A DNA stretch of 64,000 nucleotides from Serripes groenlandicus (lineage: Eukaryota > Mollusca > Bivalvia > Cardiida > Cardiidae), in NCBI GenBank assembly GCA_031761405.1, contig JASEVX010000007.1, forward strand, positions 63,669,573 through 63,733,572. Direction: 5' to 3'. The translations under genes were made by a program, and so were the position numbers. The number at the start of each line of letters is the position of its first letter. The stretch's first letter is position 1. The notes beneath the pieces are model-generated. The model had not been told where the DNA came from and ran no database searches. It was given only the letters and a program-made list of their open reading frames with translations. Positions 32,991 through 45,183 of this stretch are shown piece after piece.

Positions 32991-33399
32991 ACACACATCA
33001 ATCATACCCATGTATTCATTAATTAAACGCTACTGTCAAAGTGCCATAAAACTAATGAGCCATATCAGACGAAAATGTCATGCTGTATCTCCCGAGATCG
33101 CATAGCAAATTCGGCATTGGCAATGGCACTAGTGGGTCATTTGAATGAAATTACGTCTACGTTTATGTGAAGCACATTACTGATTGCCTCCTTGTACTAG
33201 AATCCATCTTCGATGAGAGTTTAAGACTGTGGAGTGAAAGACGTCCGGGTTCGATCACACTGCCAGCGGTCATTATATTGGGTTTCACCCAGGGCTCCTG
33301 GATATGTGCAATGCATTTGTCTAAGTGATATACCTGAAATACTTTTAAAACGAGGTTCAATCCAAGAATATATGACAGAATGACGCAACTCTCGGTCTG

Positions 33400-33775
33400 A
33401 CCGTGAAGCACGGGGACTTGCTCCTCTAAAAATAGATATTACCTCCTCTATGCAAAGATATTAACAAGGGTGGACATAGTTTTCTGGGTCGCTTCGCTTC
33501 AACTCATTTTTTTCAAAGTATTCGAGCAAACATATGAATTTGAAGTACGGAATCGATCAATAATACTTTTCTCTATCGAACTATACCAAAATAACGTGAA
33601 TTTGTTCTCCCTACGTATGTTAATTCCTTTGAAATATTCGCGAATTCGCCAAAAGGACAACAACCTGGACCAAAAACGAAAACTGTGTCCACCCTTGTTA
33701 ATATATAATGCAAAGAGTAGGTTATATCTATGTTTAGAGGAGCAAGTCCCTGTGCGTGAAGTGCAACTTTCTTGA
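33400..33775. mobile_element. Foldback element, ~375 bp with ~85-bp inverted arms
   Basis: 33403-33490 (CACGGGGACTTGCTCCTCTA, ATTAACAAGGGTGGACATAG) is the reverse complement of about 33675-33772. Both frames listed over it come from the arms. A tRNA-like B box (GGGTTCGATCACAC) just left, at 33248, may belong to an old SINE. Confidence 0.65.
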
Positions 33776-34480
33776 ATCTGATTCCATGCCATACGAAACA
33801 ATCTCGGGTATGAAGAAGACTTTTATTAAAATACAAGTGCAATAGATCATACAAACAAGTAAAACAAGACATACAAATTAACACTTTTTAAAAAAAATAA
33901 CATAGCATGTGGAGCGATTGAGGAGTATTATACTGTATGATTATCATGTGTGGAACAAAATCATTTACACTTAAGTTCATATTTCAGAGAAAGTTTAATG
34001 TCGCCTCATAGACGGAGAAGTTGTTAATCACTTTGATATTCTCTCATCACCGCTGAATGTATACACACTTTCCATGCTATATAGCATTATAGCAAAATAA
34101 TATAACATAAAACAATATTATATATAATTTAAACATGTAACCATGGTCAGATAGCTGGTCAGATAGCTGGTAATTCGGAGCCACGTGGTCATATAACAGC
34201 ATAGGCAATGTGCATATTGACACAGCTACTAAAATCTAAAATAAACATGGTACTGTCGGAGTGATAGTATACATAAATGATCGATGAAAACAGGCAAATA
34301 CACTTAAAATCTCTTAAAATAGAAGACAATTTTCACATTATTCAAATTCAAAGATTAAAATAAGAATATACGACATATACACAACAATAAATAAAAATTA
34401 CATCAGATCGTTAGAGGAAAAGAAAACTGATTGACAAATGAATGTGATGTTAACCAATACACTCAGTAGAGTTATACCCC
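33776..34480. other. No gene recognised
   Basis: AT-rich; contains a small direct doubling GGTCAGATAGCT at 34145-34168. Confidence 0.4.
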
Positions 34481-35316
34481 TATAACGTCGTGGTTATGAA
34501 TAGACCCTTTCCCATGGGATGCTTTGTGTTTCTCGAAAATAGCCAGATTTGAAACATTATTTGAGATTCAACATCTAATTCATGAAACATTATTTGAGAT
34601 TCAACATAGAATTCATGAAACATTATTTGAGATTCAACATCTAATTTATAAAACATTATTTGAGATTCAACATTCAATTCATGAAACATTATTTGAGATT
34701 TAACATCTAATTCATGAAACATTATTTGAGATTCAACATTCAATTCAAGAAACATTATTTGAGATTCAACATCCAAATCATTTAACATTATTTGAGATTC
34801 AACATCTAATTTATAAAACATTATTTGAGATTCAACATTCAATTCATGAAACATTATTTGAGGTTCAACATCTAATTCATGAAACATAATTTGAGATTCA
34901 ACAGTCAATTCACGAAACATTATTTGAGATTCAACATCCAAATCATTTAACATTATTTGAGATTCAACATCTAATTTATAAAGCATTATTTGAGATTCAA
35001 CATTCAATTCATGAAACATTATTTGAGATTCAACATCAAAATCATGAAACATAATTTGAGATTCAATATCCAATTCATGAAACATAATTTGAGATTCAAT
35101 ATCCAATTCATGAAACATACTTTGAGATTCAATATCCAATTCATAAAACATTATTTGAAATTCAACATCTAATACATGAAACATATTTTGAGATTCAATA
35201 TCCAATTCATGAAACATAATTTGAGATTCAACATCCAATTCATAAATCATAATTTGAAATTCATGAATCAGAATATATTGTTTTATTGACTCAAACTTTA
35301 CAAAGTTTATGGTCAT
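34480..35316 (-). CDS. 278-aa ORF made of an 11-residue repeat (33-bp minisatellite); coding status doubtful
   Basis: The minus-strand frame starts MTINFVKFESIKQYILIHEF and then has 21 copies of an 11-residue unit with consensus MFHELDVESQI, ending in MFQIWLFSRNTKHPMGKGLF. A four-unit higher-order pattern (HELNV / YKLDV / NDLDV / xELxV) recurs. Because 33 is divisible by three, an open frame can arise by tandem duplication alone; the plus strand is also open for part of it (34990-35172). There is no signal peptide, no domain and no splice evidence. Glu/Asp-rich amphipathic repeats could form a coiled structure if expressed. Confidence 0.3.
   Translation of the reverse strand: MTINFVKFESIKQYILIHEFQIMIYELDVESQIMFHELDIESQNMFHVLDVEFQIMFYELDIESQSMFHELDIESQIMFHELDIESQIMFHDFDVESQIMFHELNVESQIMLYKLDVESQIMLNDLDVESQIMFRELTVESQIMFHELDVEPQIMFHELNVESQIMFYKLDVESQIMLNDLDVESQIMFLELNVESQIMFHELDVKSQIMFHELNVESQIMFYKLDVESQIMFHEFYVESQIMFHELDVESQIMFQIWLFSRNTKHPMGKGLFITTTL
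34545..35260. repeat. Minisatellite, 33-bp unit, about 21 copies
   Basis: Plus-strand unit: ATTCATGAAACATTATTTGA + GATTCAACATCTA. All copies keep the same length over 700 bp; differences are substitutions only. Confidence 0.92.
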
Positions 35317-36545
35317 TTAAAAATATACAAGAAAATATATATATATATATGTGTGTATCAAGGAAAGAATGGTCTCATGGCTTATTGAGCGTTCGTTGAA
35401 ATGCGTGTTTTCCACGTCGGCTTGAAGAAGGGATCATCAGGATTGTTTAGTGCCTTAACATTCACCTCACATTATGACAATGGTATATCTAAAGGTTTTA
35501 TATGCGCTGACAATTTCTACATTCTCAAATAAAATATTGGCATTATTATGCTTGAACTGTTTTTATGCCCTGACCCCTCACCAACAAAAACGTCATTTTT
35601 TAGTAGAAAACCTGTTGTTTTCTTTCACATTTGAAGATGTTGTCTATTAACTGATCATGACATCGCAGGAATTTGGAGTCATATGATTACATTAGGTGAA
35701 ATTAAGGTCCAAAATGAAATATAATTTGTTTTGCCTGTATATTTGTGGTGGTTATAAATTTGAACATATTATTTTTTAAACTTCTAAATCATAAACTGTA
35801 TTACAACAATAAAGGATGTTATAATAAGGATTAAAAATTAACAAAAAAATGGGTATTTCTTTGGAAAAAATGATAACATTGTGCCAATAAGAAAATTAAA
35901 CAAATTCATTCTGAAAATATCATGTAAATATGTTCACAGTTACGAACAGTTTCTAAATTAACATTTCAAATAAAGTATAATTGTTTTTGTGTCAAATGTT
36001 TTATAGGATAATCATTTTCACATAAAATCACACAATCTTGTAAAGAGCTGATACAACAGGACCAGCATACTAATGATTTTTATGCGGGGGATTCAGCTGT
36101 GCTGAATACCTCCGTATATTGTCATGCACAGCTTACAGGAAGTGAAAATTTGTATTTTTTTTGTGCTGCCCTCTGTTTTTTCAAAATGGACAATTTGTCT
36201 TGATTGCCCAGGGATCAGTTAAATACGTTTCACAACAAGCTAAACAGTATGCACATTATACAAAGTAAACGTACACAATGTAAAGTTTTAATCCATAAAG
36301 TTGTATACATAATTTAGAAATTTAAGTATAAAATATAACACAAAGTATAAAAGTATAACAATTTACTTGTGCAAAAATAACAAAATGTAAATTTATATTG
36401 AAACCATTTTTTGTTTGAGAAAAACCCTACTTATAGCGTATTTTTTCACAACAGGTAGAAATGTTCACTTTAATCCCTAGTCATAGTGTGTGTTGTATTT
36501 TTACACAACGGGTAGAAATGTTCACTTTAATGATTATTATTATAT
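35317..36545. other. No gene recognised
   Basis: AT-rich. Two imperfect direct copies of ACAACAGGTAGAAATGTTCA + CTTTAAT lie at 36448 and 36508. A GCGGGGGATTCAGCTGTGCT + GAATACCTCCG stretch at 36083 has a short inverted pairing. Confidence 0.4.
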
Positions 36546-36549
36546 ATAG

Positions 36550-36685
36550 GGTGTTACGCCACTTCCAACATTATTTCAGTTATATCACGGCGACAGTTCA
36601 CTTATTCATGATCCCTGGGTAAACAAACCAGTACTAGGCTAGGAAATATGCCTTGCCAAAGGGCACTCCACCGTGACCGTTGCAC
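36550..36685 (-). mobile_element. SINE fragment with GCCAAAGGGCAC core
   Basis: GGTGTTACGCCACTTCCAAC at the tail side, then CCTGGGTAAACAAACCAGTA and CCTTGCCAAAGGGCACTCCA. It is the reverse complement of the 16742-16845 fragment and adds the tail. Confidence 0.55.
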
Positions 36686-37134
36686 TTTAATGATACTGTG
36701 TATCACATTTGAAACACATGGCTGTCAATGTTCAAGGTTACTAAGAGCTCATAAGTCTGTATAAATGCTTCTGACAAATAATGAACTCTACATGTTGCCC
36801 CCATGTATCTAGTTAATTAAACGCTCCACTGTTTGCTACATCCACCGCATTTTAGTACTTCAGTACTTTGATTTGTAATTAACCCGGTGAGTGATTGTCT
36901 CCCTTGAAGTCAATTTTCAAAATGGCCGCCGGAAAAAAACCATTTTTTTTTTTGGAAATTCCAAAGGACTGAATGATCATTGTGTGAGTTTATTAATAAA
37001 ACATGTAAAGGAACGAGTGACACTGGATATATTTAATAGATAAGTTTGTATTATTAACATTTCAAAATAAACTGTAAGTACACAGATATTAGGGTGTTCC
37101 ATCCTACTGGATGTGTACTGGACTGTGTACAGAC
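36686..37134. other. Spacer before gene B 3' end, no gene recognised
   Basis: Contains AAAATGGCCGCCGGAAA at 36920, a short piece resembling the GGCCGCC modules of the large elements. Confidence 0.35.
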
Positions 37135-37400
37135 ATATGAGCCGTCCCGCGAGAGCCCAACATTGTGGACTCTCCGTTAAGTATCAACCCGGATCAGCCT
37201 AAGCATGCCGCGCAGGCTAACCCGGACAGACACTTTTCACCTACTGTGGATTTTTTCTGTTTCAGGAAACATTACTCTATACCTCTAACCCTTTAGACGC
37301 AATGTGTCGGCCCGGATTAGCCTGCGCGGACTGCGCGGACTGATCTGGATCGATACATTACGCAGAGGCCATAATTTTTTTTTTTTCGCGGAACGGCTCA
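37135..37400. mobile_element. GAGCCGT-type MITE
   Basis: Ends CATATGAGCCGTCCCGCGAG and TTCGCGGAACGGCTCAA; the right inner end has become a T run. It sits about 155 bp past the gene B stop codon, so it may fall in the 3' UTR. Confidence 0.78.
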
Positions 37401-37554
37401 ATTATTATACAGAAAGACGATATATGATTGACTAGGGTTCGCAATCAGGTTACAAACACGGCAGAGGGAAGCAATGCCAATGGCAATGCATTTAAAACAT
37501 TAAAACTTTTAGTCGTCTTACTACTTTACGTTACTTTACTTTACTATCGTTACT

Positions 37555-37805
37555 TTAATTCCTTCGAAACATGATTTTCGTTATCGCCATACTAGCATAT
37601 GATTTCCAGGGAACATGAGTGATGCCGGCCCAGCCTGAAGGTGTCACCACACTAGTTCCGGGAGTGACATAAAGTCCATTTGGATTTATCCAAGTACATC
37701 CATGGTGCCACCAGCCACTGCGTCGTTGTTCGGCACATGACATCTTAGTCCCATAATCCTTTGCAGAAAAACATGCTGCACTGTTGTATGTTAAATCAGA
37801 ATTTC
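37555..37805 (-). CDS. Gene B exon 5: fibrinogen domain C-terminus
   Basis: 251 nt ending at TAA. Encodes [20 protein letters not shown], then [29 protein letters not shown] and MFRRN. SAKDYG replaces the FSTKDRDND type calcium loop of classical members. Confidence 0.87.
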
Positions 37806-40800
37806 CTGAAGAGAAAATATTGGTTATTTATGACATTATGTTTAATCAAATAAATAACTAGTCAATGACTTCTTGAACTAAAAAAAGTATTCCACGTGAA
37901 GGTTGAACATTTCCAAAACCAGTTTCTGGTTTGTTTACGCAGGGATCATGAAATATAATAATATAATTCAGAAATCCCAATATCTGTGTCTTTTAAACCA
38001 GTCATTGTTCAAAATACAACGAAATTCCAGTTGTTCATTGTATCTCTAACTTTAGTTAACATTTTAAGCTTTCAGAATATGTCTGTTTTGTTTATGTGCC
38101 AAATGTGACTTTAAAGTTTTATTTGCTACAAAATGTGAACATTTGGACAATTTTATTTTCTATGTGTGATATTTTAACCAGATAACAGGTGTACAGGTGG
38201 AGTTGCCTATCCCTCTTATCTACGTCCCTGGTTAAGGTTAATCCAAGGAATATAATATTACAGGCATAATAAGTAAAGGAACCGGCACTTAGCGTAAAAA
38301 GACGTCGAATAGATTATTACTTGAGCCATTTTATCATTATTACTCAAATCAATTTAACATACGCATCTATCAATGTGACTATTCCTTCATCTTTTAAAAA
38401 TATTATCGTATTACCGTTCTGAAGTATAACTTTAAAACAGGGACCGACATCAACAGAAAATGTAGACGCTTTCTCCACTTTGGTCGACGAGAAACCATCA
38501 TGGAGATATAAATATATCTCAGACTGTATTTCCGGTGGTGCCATCTCGTAGATAGTCTGTAAACCTGTCGATATAGCATAGCAGAAAATAAAAATAAAAA
38601 TATTTCGTTTTTTGAAGATTAAGAGTTCGATCTTGTAATTGAAAATTCACATAGTTTAAAAGAGAAGATAAAGCAGATTACCCAGCCAAAATTCGTCACT
38701 GACATCACCAAAACCATCGGTATACTCTTGAAATGTCCTGTAGAAGTCGACAGCTCCATTGTGTCTGTATTGAAATACCTGCCAAACACAAACTATTATT
38801 ATACGTTCTGTATAACACCTATTCAGGAATAAACAATTCAAATCAAATCAATTTTAGTCGGCTAAATCAGCATTTACACGCCTTTGGCCAGTACAAATAG
38901 TAACAGTGAACAAATGTGGCAAAGGAAATAAGACAACATTTAAACAATATATCCTTATTAGTGATTTAAAAGAAAGCCACAACTTTATACTTCTGTGTTC
39001 TTCATCGGGCGGGGTATCTTCTAGGTTCTATTTCATCTGATTCGTGTTAAAAGAAATTGCATCAATATGAAAACGTGTTGGCGTGAAAACACCATTCTCT
39101 ATTGATTTACAGATGGTTTCTTTCCATGCAGAGTAGAACATGCTTAACTGAGAACAAAACTCACCGTCCAACCACCTCCATCAGTGTCCATGTCACAGTA
39201 GACTGGAATCTCCCTACTGGACGATAATCGTACAATGTATACCCCCGATGATGCTGTAAAAGACTTCTGTTTTATGGTTAAACAATCGCCGCCTTCAACT
39301 TGTGAACCTAAATATAAGGGATGCATTTTGTTAAATATACGTTTATAATTTCGAGCATGCCTTCCACCGATTGCATGTTGAGTGTTGCTTTGTATCATGG
39401 CTTGGATAATCGGTTGTCACTCTGGCTGGAACATGTCTTCAGCAACTTCTATTTCGTGTTACCTTGCATTCTATTTCGTGTTACCTTGCATACTATGGAA
39501 GTTGTGCAAAGCAATCACATGGGCAGCCTGTGTGTTCGAAAGGACAGACACATAGGAGATAGTAATTAAACTGGATCAGGCTTATTAGATTGAAAGTTAA
39601 CCTTAATCTGGTGACAGTCGGGGCTTAATAGTCTTTAAAAAAAACTGCTGCTAATCGATGCAAATTAACATAATCAAACCAAGGATTTTATGATTAAACC
39701 GAACGTCCATTAAAGTTCATGTTTATAATTTTGACCTAGCATTTCACTGATTATATGTAAAGGTGTTTTTTTTATAATTATAATTATTTTGTATGTATAA
39801 CTATCAATATGTGATTTGTGTTTTGCCGTTGTAACGTATCGTGGAGTTTTTCTCCTTATTAGAACAATTGATTTAGTTTACCTATGTTTTATACCGTATG
39901 GGTTACTTAATTTAAAATAAAAGTTAAGATGGGTGATCCCAACCATTAAAAATAAAATCGGGTGGGCGATCATAATTGAAGAAGTTCAGCTTGTTAAAAG
40001 AAATTCTAATATCAAAATATGTTTATATTCTGCTGCAGAAATCAAATGTTGTTTCTTTTGAAGGAGAACAGAGAAAATGAGAAGCAACATATTAAAATAG
40101 TAGATGTGTCCTTAATCTGTTTGACATTTGGTTTGTTTACACTCGAACTCCGCTTCACAGGTATTGGGCGAGCATTAGAGCCCGTGACCGACCGCCCCCC
40201 CCCCCCCCCAACCTCACGACACACCGACCCGGTCGGGCATCATACATATATCTGGCGAGGGCCGGGCCAAATTCGCCGCTCAGAGCCCGGCCGGACATCG
40301 GGCAGACATTGACCGGGGAAAGGCGGCGTCTGGCCGACGAAGGTAGCAATTTAACACAGAGTTTATCACAAAAGTGTCAGAGTAACAGTTCTACAAGATG
40401 CCCTATAAAGAAGAGAGGACGGAAGGAGAAGGAAAGGGCAGTATTCAAAATTTATCCAAAATATACGCTTCTTAAAATCAAATGTAAATAGTCGTTCACT
40501 ATGATTACCTTTTTCTAGAAACATAAAAAAAGTAATAATTCTAATTATGATAATGTATTGATTATTTCAAAGTTTTAAAGTTTCTTTAGATTTATATCAA
40601 AGAAATCAACCATGAACATTAGTTTGGACATATGAATAGTTTCAGCAAATGTAATGTTATATGAAAGAAAACATGATGCCTCTATGTGAAGAAAGATCTT
40701 CAATCGATATAGTTTTTTTCATATTCAACGTGCCTTATTAACAACATTTCATCACAGTTGCCAGTCTCGTTTAAAATCTAAAAGTAGCATTTGACTATAT

Positions 40801-41483
40801 ATATATAATCAAATGCTATTTTTAGATTATAAACGAGACTGGCCCCTGTGCGTTTCTTTGGTCAAACAACTAAAAATTAACTAGGTCAAAATGGAATCTT
40901 ACACAGCTTCACCGAAAATGAGTGTAATGAATCGAACTATCGGACAAAGTTACAAGTATCACTTAGAGTTGATATATGCTTTGTAAAGTTTTGCATAATT
41001 ATAAACAGTGCAAAACAGATTGATTAACAGTTCATAGACACATATTTACCTCTTTCATATTATATTCGTTTTGCTATTCCAAGGTATTTTTCACTTTAAA
41101 TATATTTCCCGAACCAAAATTCAAATGTACATGCAAATGTATTAAATTAAAACTTCAGACTTACCATTAGGTTGATAATAAACTGTCCCAGACGAACTTT
41201 GTGTACAAGCCGAGCATGTCTGTGACATTATGGAAACACATCCTATACATTCCTGTGTGGTCTCAGAGAAGAAGAAACTCTCACAATCAGCGTTCTGTGA
41301 GCAAATTTGTCCGCAGTTCATCATGCTGGTAGTTTGAATTGCAAAACTCTGCATGTTGGCAACGCATTTTCTGTCGTTTAAAGATGATTCGTGTATGTAC
41401 AAAACACTTCGAGTCCCAAACGACGGATGATAATGCAACACGATAACAGCCAGGAAAATATATGTTATTTTCATCTTTGACAT
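37555..41483 (-). CDS. Gene B: secreted PAN/apple-like + fibrinogen C-terminal domain protein, complete, 5 exons
   Basis: Exons are 41483-41165, 39307-39165, 38778-38682, 38564-38415 and 37805-37555; total 960 nt, 319 aa plus TAA, all with GT/AG borders and an open frame. Exon 1 gives a signal peptide (MSKMKITYIFLAVIVLHYHP) and a PAN/apple-like module with CGQICSQNADC and ECIGCVS. The rest is a fibrinogen C-terminal domain with EDCxxIK-type start (GGDCLTIKQKS), [36 protein letters not shown] and NPNGLYVTPGT. Introns are short (127-267 nt) between exons 3 and 4 and between 2 and 3, unlike genes A and C, so this copy has fewer insertions. Likely a secreted lectin; ligand unknown. Confidence 0.86.
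38415..38564 (-). CDS. Gene B exon 4: fibrinogen domain middle
   Basis: 150 nt, phase 1 to phase 1. Encodes GLQTIYEMAPPEIQSEIYLY, a variable segment, then GPCFKVILQNG. Joined to exon 5 it reads QNGNSDLTYN, the usual fibrinogen-domain sequence before the calcium and binding-pocket region. Confidence 0.86.
38682..38778 (-). CDS. Gene B exon 3: fibrinogen domain [14 protein letters not shown] segment
   Basis: 97 nt, acceptor TTGGCAG, donor GTAATC. Encodes [20 protein letters not shown] and DGFGDVSDEFWLG. About seven nucleotide differences from gene A over 97. Confidence 0.88.
39165..39307 (-). CDS. Gene B exon 2: start of fibrinogen domain
   Basis: 143 nt, acceptor ATATTTAG, donor GTGAG. Encodes GSQVEGGDCLTIKQKSFTAS followed by SGVYIVRL and VYCDMDTDGGGWT. 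Same length and phases as gene C exon 2. Confidence 0.87.
40189..40440 (+). repeat. Interspersed repeat R-C, copy 2
   Basis: Inverted relative to 21122-21420. GC-rich first part (GGCCGGGCCAAATTCGCCGC) then TTATCACAAAAGTGTCAGAG and ACAAGATGCCCTATAAAG. Confidence 0.6.
40760..40843. repeat. Near-perfect 84-bp palindrome
   Basis: GCCAGTCTCGTTTAAAATCT + AAAAGTAGCATTTGA pairs with TCAAATGCTATTTTTAGATT + ATAAACGAGACTGGC, around a (TA)n loop of about 13 bases. It lies in gene B intron 1. Likely a tiny foldback element. Confidence 0.8.
41165..41483 (-). CDS. Gene B exon 1: signal peptide and PAN/apple-like module
   Basis: 319 nt ending in phase 1 at GTAAG. Starts at the ATG at 41483, with a second in-frame ATG three codons later that would serve equally well. 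Hydrophobic core IFLAVIVL is followed by a cysteine-rich module matching gene C exon 1. Confidence 0.84.
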
Positions 41484-44400
41484 ATCTCAGGAAACATAGT
41501 CAATCTGTATCATTGTTTAAACATAAATTTTATGTATCTAAATAATAATGTTAAACATTATTATACAACCTACAATATACATGTATATTAATGTATGCGA
41601 AAACATGATATACAGTCTGTGTTTAATACAACAGCTTTTTTTGAGAATTGTCAAAAAGATTACCCTGATTTTATAAGTCGCCGCTTATACAAACAGTCTA
41701 GGTTTAGATCTACTTGCCTTTTTGTTGGTATATTAAAAAACTAATGTTGTGTACGTGTAATGTATAATCTTTAAGTACACATTAAGCTGATATGTTGAAT
41801 TCCCCATTTTAAATATCCTAATTAGTTTATTATTCGGAATCCGTGTAAATACCTTTCGCTTACCATTGAAAATACAAACGAAATAGTCGTACAAGTACTA
41901 TTTTGTGTAGTCAACTTTTAAAAATTCACTCACTCTAAAAAACATCTAAGTACTAGTTTAATACACGCATTAACTTTCCATTTTGAATAAAATACAATAA
42001 CGTAAAAAAGAATACTTCATCAAGCTGCGCTGCGGGATTTATATAAAGCGCCTTCTGTCAAATGTTGCCGCTTCAGTCATGCTATTTGTTGTCCATCGAT
42101 AAAATATCTCATTGGCAGAATTTCAAATCATGAATAACTTAGATAGCCATGCCAGTATCAAATGTTTCTTCATTTTATCTTGTCATTAATTACTTTTATT
42201 TATTACAATCCATGTTGACAATGATCAGCTTTCATATGCGTGCAATCTAATCGTGTTTTACTTTTTTCACTTGTCATTATATGCATATGTTACTATTTGG
42301 TAGCATGATCACTTACCTTCAATAGAATCTAACGACACCGAACGGTTACATATTCCTTTACATGTACGAAACTGGTCATGGATTAACAAATAATGTGTAA
42401 TTTGTTGTAGCTTTCATACTCGTGAACTGATTCGATCATGTTATTGTGAAAATATTGGCAAAAGTGCTTGTAACCATTTAAACTCACTAGTAAACAATGA
42501 CACTTTTTCTAAGGCAGAATCCATACCGGCAGCAACTCTATTGTATTATGTACATCTTGAAATTAGAAAATATTTCACGCGCCCAATCAGTTATATCGCG
42601 GCATTCCTGGATAAGTAACCGGGTTTACTAGACCATTTTATCTGACACGAGCGAGTCAGTGATATTGGTAACCGTGCAAGTCTGAGCGCAAAGGATAGAA
42701 TGTCATTGCTAGTTAGTTATACTGCTTGAACGCATTTCATGTGATAGCGGAACAAGTTTCCTCGGGACAAGTTAAAAGTCTCCTGTACATAGCTACTCAA
42801 ACTACTTAAATAGGTTACATTATTCAAAATGACAACTATTGCTTATGGTAATACACTACTTAATGTGTCACTTTTATCTTAACTTTTTCGGAAATGAAAA
42901 ATGAAATATTAAAACCTAAAGAATACTACAATAAAAATAAAAATACACTTCGTTAGTCATATTTAAAATATGTCAATCAAACTACAAACATACAATGAAT
43001 TCATACTTTATCAAAAACAATAAGAAACGGTTCAAGTTCAAGTTCAGGTTCTTTATTTGCATAATATTTTACATCATGGTTGTTGCAACATATACATAAT
43101 AAACAATTGTATAGCAATACATATAGTATAGTTTCAATTGATGACATGTGATATATAATATTAGAGAAACGTGTAATTAATATTAATACGTACAAGTTGA
43201 CTAAAATTAGATTGGTTTATTTTGTGGATTTAAAATGGCACCTTTTTCGGATTTCTATCCGTCAATGGTACTGTTTTAGATTCGCGTTTAGTATTGGCCA
43301 TGTATATGGATTTTCTAAGTTATCATACTATAGTTAGTTTATCATTTTTCATTAGTTGCTTGAATTTATACAGCGTAATTATTTTAAAAAAAAAATAAGA
43401 AAAAGCTACGTAGCTATTACCATATGATCCAAAAATCGAACCGAAAACATACTGTTAATTAAAATAAACTTTTAGGTAAAAATAATTGACGAGCCAAACA
43501 GCAATTAAGTCTATTTTCATTCCAATTAAATTAGTAATAAATAATATCAATAGTACTGATAATTGTTATGGTGATAATGATGTATGGCTTAACATTCAAA
43601 TAAACAATGTCTTTGCTGACAACACAAATCGAAACATCGATAAATTGAAAAGTTCAAAGTCTCCAAGTTCGGCAGATGGAATTGATATTTAATATATTAC
43701 AACATTTGATCATATTAATTAACCCTTTTTAATACAATTCGAGATACATATATCATACCAGAATCTTGGTTTAAATGTAACGTCATATAAATTCATAAGA
43801 AGGGTGATTATTTAAACAGATGCAGCTACAAACCAATCATGTTATTATTGTTTAATGAAAACCAAGCTAGATTAAGGTCCAAAACTCGAAAAGTAATCAT
43901 GCGCATCTTCTCAATATTTATTGAAATTGTTCAGATATCATAGAAAAAACTTCATTGTGCCTTAATAGATTTTTCAGCTGCGTTGGAGTCTGTCTGGAGA
44001 ACAGGAATCATATCATCGGTCCGTGGCAAATAAGTAAGGATTTAGTTATATAATATTGATAATGATATCAAATTGTGAATCTTTATAAATGGGCAACCAT
44101 CTTTTGCTTCATAACGTTGACATCGACGAGATTTAAATTGTGTTATCCTAGTTTTTAAGCGATTAACAACAGTCACCGATATTTCAGGAGCAAGTGCAAT
44201 ATATTTCAACGATTGTCGCAGTCAAACAATGGTTCAAACTATCTTTATAAACCTATATACAGATAACATTTTGGTTATTTCTGACGATGAGCATGATCAT
44301 AAAATGATTTAGAAAAGTTCACCGTGTATTGAAATGAGGAAACTGTGTGTTTATTTAAATAAATATTTAAAGTGTTACTGCGCTCGGAGCGCTCAATATA

Positions 44401-45183
44401 AATTAATTCCATATTTTAAATGAAAAATAATGCAAACTAGAAAATAGGTAAAAAAACCTTGGAATATATTGTTCGAGTATTTGATTAATCATTACTGCAA
44501 GTGAACATCTAACAGAGCTAGCCATGATGTCAATGTGTATATTATATAACTTAGACCTACTTTGACCTTCAGATTTAATTGTTTGGACACACAACCCTAT
44601 CCATATTTTAACTTAATGCTGAAAAATCAAGGGTTTTGAAGAGGCAGAAACATTGAAAACAATTTATGAAAACTTCTTTACGAAAATCTTGTAAATTAAA
44701 TAAAAGTACAAAGTATATATGATGTTAAGAGAAAACACTTAATATCATTGTTAAACCAAACATGATTAGATTGTGGAACCGATTCTTAAGTGGTTCAGAT
44801 TCTAATTTGCCTGCTCAAGTATATCAGTTTTATGATAAGTCATCAAGGAAAAATATAGAAAGGGACATAATACATTGAATAAATTCTCAATGAAATAACA
44901 GACCCGATAATCCACTAAGTACTCGGCTTTACGTATCTTATTTGACAGAACGTACAACAATCTTAGTTCAAGCTTAAAACACATTAATCAAATGTATTAC
45001 ACTATTTAAAGTTTAAATCGGAATGTCTGGTATATTATTTTACAGAAAGCATCCATGTTTCGTTTTCGAAATTCTATGATTCCCGCTCAAACCACCAGGT
45101 TGATTAACACACCATTATACGATAGAGTATTTGAACTAGGCCACATTACGATATTGGATTAAAAAAAACTATGTCAAATTCAT
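41484..45183. other. Upstream of gene B: AT-rich, no gene recognised
   Basis: Contains a diverged SINE family-2 fragment at about 42575-42690 (CAGTTATATCGCGGCATTCC) and, at 43030-43060, GGTTCAAGTTCAAGTTCAGG + TTCTTTATTTGC, which looks like the 3' terminus of a retroelement. No convincing promoter motif for gene B was found. Confidence 0.45.

Larger units (their letters stand above)
39560..41100. other. Gene B intron 1: repeat R-C copy and a hairpin, otherwise nothing
   Basis: Only the features at 40189-40440 and 40760-40843 are recognised. A 16-base C run lies at 40194-40209. Confidence 0.5.
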
